Source: Pseudomonadota bacterium
GTDB lineage: Bacteria > Pseudomonadota > Gammaproteobacteria > Acidiferrobacterales > UBA6901
Length of the DNA: 9,454 bases
Direction: 5' to 3'
NCBI GenBank assembly: GCA_021785795.1
Contig: JAJYEK010000142.1
Location: 1-9,454, forward strand
Made by a program: the position numbers and the translations under genes. Numbering within the stretch: the first letter of the stretch is position 1; each line of letters opens with the position of its first letter. The notes below the pieces were generated by a model. That model was not told the DNA's origin and made no database searches. It worked only from the letters and a program-made list of their open reading frames with translations. This document shows positions 5,643 through 9,454 of this stretch, piece by piece.

Positions 5643-7532
5643 TCAAATGTGGTGGAAGATCAGCGGCGTATGCTGCACGCGCAAGTCAGCACGTAGCAAC
5701 GCACGCAGGTCCGCGTACTGTGACGGCGTGTACAACACATGAGCAAGGCGCAGCTGATAATGTGCCTCGATCTTGCCGCCGTGATCCTGTACCGCGTAAC
5801 TGAAGCTTCCCGCGGCATTGTGCACATCGGCAACAGAAGGCAAATATGTTGGCGCATAGTCCGGCGGCAATACCAGCGTGGTACGCCAGTCAATCTCGCC
5901 CAAGTAGGTATTGACGCTGTGTGCGCGCGCGTCAGGACCGGCTACTTCCGTCAGCGCACTGACCGGATCGTTGGTTCCGTCCATGCTCGGAATCAGATAC
6001 GGACCGGCAGGCAACGGCAGAGCCAACATCCTGCCCGGCACAGCGTAGGCCGGCGTGGTCCAATGAGCTTTAACCTGGAATGGCTGATCCAGAACCAACG
6101 GATTGCCATGCTCGAAACCGCCCTGACCACCGCCACTGGTATTCAACAGCGTGCTCATCAAACGCTTGTACGCACCCGGTGGCACTTCCGCAAACACCAT
6201 GCGGTTAAACCATGCCCACCAGCCGTAGGTAGTCATCTCGGCTTCGCCGCTGAGTGTGCCATCAGGCGCCAGATGCAAGGCGGCGTTGTAGACCAGCCGG
6301 TTTTGATCGGGTTGGCTACCAGGGGTGCGCAGCAATTCGGAGTGGGGGCCGGCAACTACCGCCAGCTTGTGGCGTTCGCCCACTGCCAGCTGGCCGGGGG
6401 TCTCATATTCGCCGGTCGCGTCCAGGAACACATGATACTTGGGCAGATAGTCGATGGCGTGATTGAAATCCGGACCCGGAAGCGGCCCCAGATTAAAGGA
6501 ATTGCTCCAGTTGATTAGTACGGGATAGGCCTTAATGCCACGCGCAGCCAGTAACGCCTCGAGCAATGTGGAGTGCGCCTTGCAATCGCCATAGCCAGTC
6601 TTCAGTGTTTCATTGGCTGAAATCGGCACAAAGCCACCCACGCCCAATTCCAGCCCGACATAGCGGATGTGCGCCGAATCCCAGGCATACAACGCTTCTA
6701 CGGAATTCCAGCCATGCAGCTTCCCGGCCACGCGGTCGGCCACCTCCTTTACCAGCGGTGTCACGGCCGCCGCTGCCTTCGCGCGCACCCAATAGGCCTC
6801 GCCAACCGAGGCCCAAGTCGGGAAGCTGCTTACCTCGAACAGCGGACTGTAGTCGTCCGAACTCACCGTAGCCGGTCCGGGGAATTGCGCATGGTGCTTG
6901 GCCAGCGTCGCGGTAAAGATCTCCGTAGCTCCATCGATGTGGCGCGACATCGTCCAACCACCACGTTGTGCCGCCTTCAGATGCATTGATACCGGCCCCT
7001 TAACCACAACTTTCTGGTCGCGGGCCGACTGGCGCTGGTCCACGCCCCACACGCCAAAGTATTCATTGGGAAAATAAGGTTTGGTCTGCGTCAACAAGGT
7101 GGCGATATGCAGCTTGTCGTCCTTGGTGAAGTGCGGCAGCACCACATTTAGCACCTTGGCGTGACTGTACATGGGTGCACCCTGCGTCGCCGGCACCGGC
7201 CGAACGAAAATGTCCGAAGCCGGCACGGAAATGTGCGTGCCCTGCGGCGTCTCGATCCAGGCCGAAAGCACCTTCATTGTCGATAGCGAGCTCGAAAAAG
7301 TCTGCTCGAAGGGATTCATGGAGTGCGCACCGCTGCGCGTCAGCGCCTCGATGACCTGATCATCGCGCTCGGTGAACTGGCCGTCGGACTGCACGTGAAC
7401 CTCGGCGCTGAACCTGAGCTCGCGAATGTCCGCGCCGCTATGGCTTTCTGCCGCATACACGGTGCTTGCCCCTACTGCCAGGGCAAAGGCCAGCGCGCAG
7501 GCCAAAGTCGATTGCACTAGTTTGGCGTTCAT
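5643..7532 (-). CDS. Secreted DUF3857/transglutaminase-domain protein with intact Cys-His-Asp triad
   Basis: From the ATG at 7532 this is 629 aa, with GGTGAAG nine bases upstream as a plausible ribosome binding site; an in-frame GTG at 7547 would add five residues. The signal peptide (NAKLVQSTLACALAFALAVGASTVYA) indicates export. A DUF3857 domain lies at about residues 35-220 and a transglutaminase-like core at about 240-385. Its motifs are TGYGDCKAHSTLL (Cys317), FNHAIDYL (His358) and VFLDATGE (Asp371), the normal papain-like triad. Such proteins may be peptidases, cross-linkers or amidases of periplasmic substrates; the substrate cannot be read from sequence. It is the first gene of a two-gene operon whose second member is a paralogue sharing the architecture but lacking the Cys. 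The TGA stop overlaps an alternative TTG start of that gene. Confidence 0.9.
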   Translation of the reverse strand: MNAKLVQSTLACALAFALAVGASTVYAAESHSGADIRELRFSAEVHVQSDGQFTERDDQVIEALTRSGAHSMNPFEQTFSSSLSTMKVLSAWIETPQGTHISVPASDIFVRPVPATQGAPMYSHAKVLNVVLPHFTKDDKLHIATLLTQTKPYFPNEYFGVWGVDQRQSARDQKVVVKGPVSMHLKAAQRGGWTMSRHIDGATEIFTATLAKHHAQFPGPATVSSDDYSPLFEVSSFPTWASVGEAYWVRAKAAAAVTPLVKEVADRVAGKLHGWNSVEALYAWDSAHIRYVGLELGVGGFVPISANETLKTGYGDCKAHSTLLEALLAARGIKAYPVLINWSNSFNLGPLPGPDFNHAIDYLPKYHVFLDATGEYETPGQLAVGERHKLAVVAGPHSELLRTPGSQPDQNRLVYNAALHLAPDGTLSGEAEMTTYGWWAWFNRMVFAEVPPGAYKRLMSTLLNTSGGGQGGFEHGNPLVLDQPFQVKAHWTTPAYAVPGRMLALPLPAGPYLIPSMDGTNDPVSALTEVAGPDARAHSVNTYLGEIDWRTTLVLPPDYAPTYLPSVADVHNAAGSFSYAVQDHGGKIEAHYQLRLAHVLYTPSQYADLRALLRADLRVQHTPLIFHHI

Positions 7533-7561
7533 CAATAAAATCTTCACCAGCAGGGATTATG

Positions 7562-7610
7562 GCGGAATTCTAACCTTTTTTTGGACATGAAGGGATCATA
7601 ATAATTCCGC
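7562..7610. promoter_or_regulatory. Inverted repeat in the leader of the transglutaminase-like operon
   Basis: GCGGAATT (7562-7569) and AATTCCGC (7603-7610) are perfect 8-bp arms 33 bases apart, just upstream of the operon start. Between and next to them are AT-rich hexamers resembling -10 boxes on the minus strand (TATTAT, CATAAT), but no -35 box is clear. The arms could be paired operator half-sites or a long-range RNA stem. Confidence 0.35.
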
Positions 7611-8426
7611 TGCACCATAGATTTGTCTTCCGCAATTAGCCTGTCCGTCGGGAATTTGCTAGGTCATGCTGCGATTTGCATCTGCAACCGGCCACGGCGA
7701 TGCTTCACCGGGCGATAGGAGCTGACGCTCGCAATCGGACCTCGGGGATTGCGACCATATTGACCCCATGTGCCCCCAGCGGATCCGTTCCGGCGGCGGC
7801 TTTCGTTGTCATGGCGCGCGAACCAGCGTGGCCTACGTTGAGCCCCTCCTCCGCATTTTACGACGTCACCAAGGGACAACAGCCGGCGAATTAGCCCCTC
7901 GTGGCACGCCACAATTGGGTGCAATCTAACATCCTTGTGAACCGCGCCACGTCCCGTCCGGCTATGTCACCACGATCCGCAACAGGTCTTTCATGATAAG
8001 CGGCAAGCGGTAAGGATTGCCCGGGCTCGGTTCGAAGTTGGGGCATTCGAAAAACGACTTCGCGCTGTCGTCTTTAGCGCCAACGAGAACCGCGCGAGCG
8101 CCGATTGTGCCGGCAATCGGCGCCATGCATACCGAGGCATCTTTCAGAAATGCTGAGTCAATCCCTTTGCCGTGGAGTGATACGTCCACGGCGAGGAGGA
8201 TCACGCGCAAAGGATGACGTCCAAGGCCTTCTCGGCTCGGCTAATGTCCTCGTCATGCCTCACCACGCCCGCCGTTAGGCGTGCAGTACCCGGAATCCGC
8301 GAGACCTCTCGAAAGAGCGTGGACCTGCGCGCCGTGGGCTTGCTGGTTATCCCACACCCGACGATTGAGGAAGCGGCCGAGGCCCTTCTTGACGCATTCG
8401 TTCAGACAGATCTCGTTCTCAGCCTG
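7611..8426. other. Long stretch without a firmly supported gene
   Basis: A perfect 8-bp inverted repeat TCGCAATC/GATTGCGA with a 10-base centre lies at 7729-7754. The best ORF is minus-strand 7962-8210 (82 codons, TTG start, no ribosome binding site). Its translation is protein-like in part (LRVILLAVDVSLHGKGIDSAFLKD, ending RLPLIMKDLLRIVVT) but matches no family I know. A plus-strand ORF, 8214-8510, begins back-to-back with it and runs antisense into the haemagglutinin-like gene. Other minus frames between 8211 and 8426 also give short protein-like pieces (for example ENEICLNECVKKGLGRFLN), so a frameshifted relic on the minus strand is possible. None is certain enough to call as a gene. Confidence 0.4.
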
Positions 8427-9454
8427 TCACGATTGATTCGACTGGCCTGGTGGCAGGAGAACGCCCGGGTCCGTTACACCGAACAGGGTCAATCCCGGCG
8501 TAAATGCTGACCAATCGGTTACCGAGTTTTCAGTCAAACCTGCCGCCTGACCGCGCGCGCCAGCCTCGTCAATTGCGGAGGACAGATCATAGATGGGGCT
8601 GGTAGTGGTGACAGTTCCTTTATCCGAGTTGTAAATGTAGGTGATAGGCGCCGTCGAAATAAGGTTGATGTCACCCGGAACATCGAAAACCACCGGCTGA
8701 CTGACCGACTTGCCAATATATGCTGCTGAATGCAACGTGGCGCTGGCCCCGCTCACATTAACCTCGCCCAGACCTCCAGAATTGAAGATGCTTCCTGCGC
8801 TGGCGGTAAGTTCGACAGGCCCTCCGTTGGCTTTCAGTAACCCGAGGTAAATATCGCCAGTTTGAGCAACCAGATCGATTGCCCCGCCAGTGGTCTGCAC
8901 TGTTGAGCCGGTCGACATGTTGATACCAGCAGCCGACGTCACCGAAATCCCCCCACTCCCGGTCTCGGTCATGCTGCCTATGCCCGTAGCTCCCGTATCG
9001 CTGAACGTAATTCCGTTAGTTGAACTATCCAGCGCGTTGAGGGCAAAGACGCTGTTCGGACCATTGAGCGACGTGCCCGCCCCGGAGCTTGTCGTTAAAT
9101 TGCCGGTGACAATTGACCCGCCGGACTCACTCAAAGACCCGCTGCCACCCGACGCCGCTAAATTGACTGAGCCCCCCGAACCTGTCTTCAGCACCCCCTG
9201 AACCACGATCGGGCCCGTATTATTGACGGTGAGACCGCCTCCACCCGATTCGCCTATTTTGGCCAGATCCAGCAGGCCCGTATTGTTCAATTGAATGCCT
9301 GCCGAAGAAGTGTCAGAACTGCCGAAAGTCCTTATCTGATTATTGGGATCCGTCAGCGTCGTCCCGCCCACCGAGGTCGTCGAAAGCGCAGTCGCCGTGA
9401 TGACGCCGGTGCCGCTGATCGCGCCCGAGCTTGTCAGGGTTACGATCCCGCCAG
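8427..9454 (-). CDS. Filamentous-haemagglutinin-type repetitive exoprotein, C-terminal part (runs off the window)
   Basis: The reading frame is open from the window edge to a TGA at 8427-8429, giving 341 residues; a GTG at 9371 is internal, not a real start. The sequence is rich in Gly, Ser, Thr, Asn and short beta-strand motifs (GGSVNLAAS, GGAIDLVAQTGDIYLG, GGPVELTASAGSIFNSGG), as in right-handed beta-helix adhesins secreted by two-partner secretion (TpsA/FhaB type). A repeat of about 96 residues is visible: TTLTDPNNQI...GIQLNNTG...GGGLTVNNTG matches TSLNGPNSVF...GITFSDTG...GGISVTSAAG. The final ~70 residues (ITYIYNSDKGTV to GVLLPPGQSNQS) lack the repeats and look like a C-terminal cap. No toxin domain of the CdiA kind is recognisable, so adhesion or biofilm is likelier. 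The secretion signal and any TpsB partner would be outside the window. Confidence 0.82.
   Translation of the reverse strand, partial: GGIVTLTSSGAISGTGVITATALSTTSVGGTTLTDPNNQIRTFGSSDTSSAGIQLNNTGLLDLAKIGESGGGGLTVNNTGPIVVQGVLKTGSGGSVNLAASGGSGSLSESGGSIVTGNLTTSSGAGTSLNGPNSVFALNALDSSTNGITFSDTGATGIGSMTETGSGGISVTSAAGINMSTGSTVQTTGGAIDLVAQTGDIYLGLLKANGGPVELTASAGSIFNSGGLGEVNVSGASATLHSAAYIGKSVSQPVVFDVPGDINLISTAPITYIYNSDKGTVTTTSPIYDLSSAIDEAGARGQAAGLTENSVTDWSAFTPGLTLFGVTDPGVLLPPGQSNQS
8787..9362 (-). repeat. Two tandem ~288-bp repeats inside the exoprotein gene
   Basis: At protein level, the unit starting TTLTDPN (from about 9362) and the unit starting TSLNGPN (from about 9074) are 96 residues apart. They share the order GPN/DPN, S-S-x-x-GI, T-G, SGG-G-I/L-x-V, T-G-G-x-V/I-x-L. 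A third, earlier unit is suggested by GGIVTLTSSGAISGTG at the window edge, which parallels GGSVNLAASGGSGSLSESG. The units are diverged in sequence, so the repeat is old. Confidence 0.55.

Noticed and set aside
3829..6518. Several plus-strand ORFs inside the transglutaminase-like genes (up to 259 codons)
   Set aside because: Antisense shadows of two well-defined secreted proteins.
7664..7924. 86-codon minus-strand ORF
   Set aside because: The ending SYRPVKHRRGRLQMQIAA briefly suggested a transposase tail, but I could not match it to a family and the rest is unprotein-like.
8214..8510. 98-codon plus-strand ORF with ATG start
   Set aside because: Partly protein-like, but its last 28 codons are antisense to the exoprotein gene, spacing to the nearest GA-rich stretch is too long, and no family is recognised; kept only as part of the undecided region.
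1..9454. CRISPR arrays, tRNA/rRNA genes, riboswitches, prophage genes
   Set aside because: No regularly spaced short repeats, cloverleaf-like sequence with a T-loop GGTTCGAATCC-type core, rRNA signature or phage structural motifs were seen.

Overview
The window is a GC-rich bacterial accessory region, most likely from a gammaproteobacterium. Rhodanobacteraceae/Xanthomonadaceae is my guess, from the pair of secreted DUF3857/transglutaminase proteins, the filamentous-haemagglutinin-type exoprotein and the codon usage; no ribosomal or tRNA marker is present to settle it. Most intact genes lie on the minus strand; one small membrane-protein gene is on the plus strand.

Region 1 (22-2321) is a complete insertion sequence bounded by matching 24-bp terminal inverted repeats (22 of 24 identical). 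On the minus strand it carries an apparent three-gene operon: a MNT nucleotidyltransferase antitoxin (1896-2186), a HEPN/DUF86 ribonuclease toxin (1513-1899, overlapping the antitoxin by ATGA) and an ISL3-family transposase (52-1452). It is therefore an ISL3 element with a type VII (HepT/MntA) toxin-antitoxin module as internal cargo, placed upstream of the transposase so that readthrough from the TA promoter could express it. A short direct repeat on both sides of the TA cassette hints at how the cassette entered an ordinary ~1.5 kb ISL3 element. A promoter with an overlapping perfect palindrome lies upstream of the antitoxin.

Region 2 (2322-3768) holds a small two-helix membrane protein gene on the plus strand (2645-2941) and a full-length but dead IS200/IS605-type TnpA gene (3232-3624). 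The latter has two in-frame stops and has lost both the second HUH histidine and the catalytic tyrosine. The rest is non-coding or decayed.

Region 3 (3769-7547, minus strand) is a tandem pair of secreted paralogues with DUF3857 and transglutaminase-like domains, joined by a stop/start junction. The first keeps a Cys-His-Asp triad. The second has Ser in place of the catalytic Cys, so the pair looks like an enzyme plus a pseudoenzyme partner.

Region 4 (7548-8426) has no gene I can support firmly, only short ORFs and two inverted repeats. Region 5 (8427-9454, minus strand) is the C-terminal end of a large repetitive beta-helix exoprotein of the filamentous haemagglutinin/two-partner-secretion type, running off the window edge.
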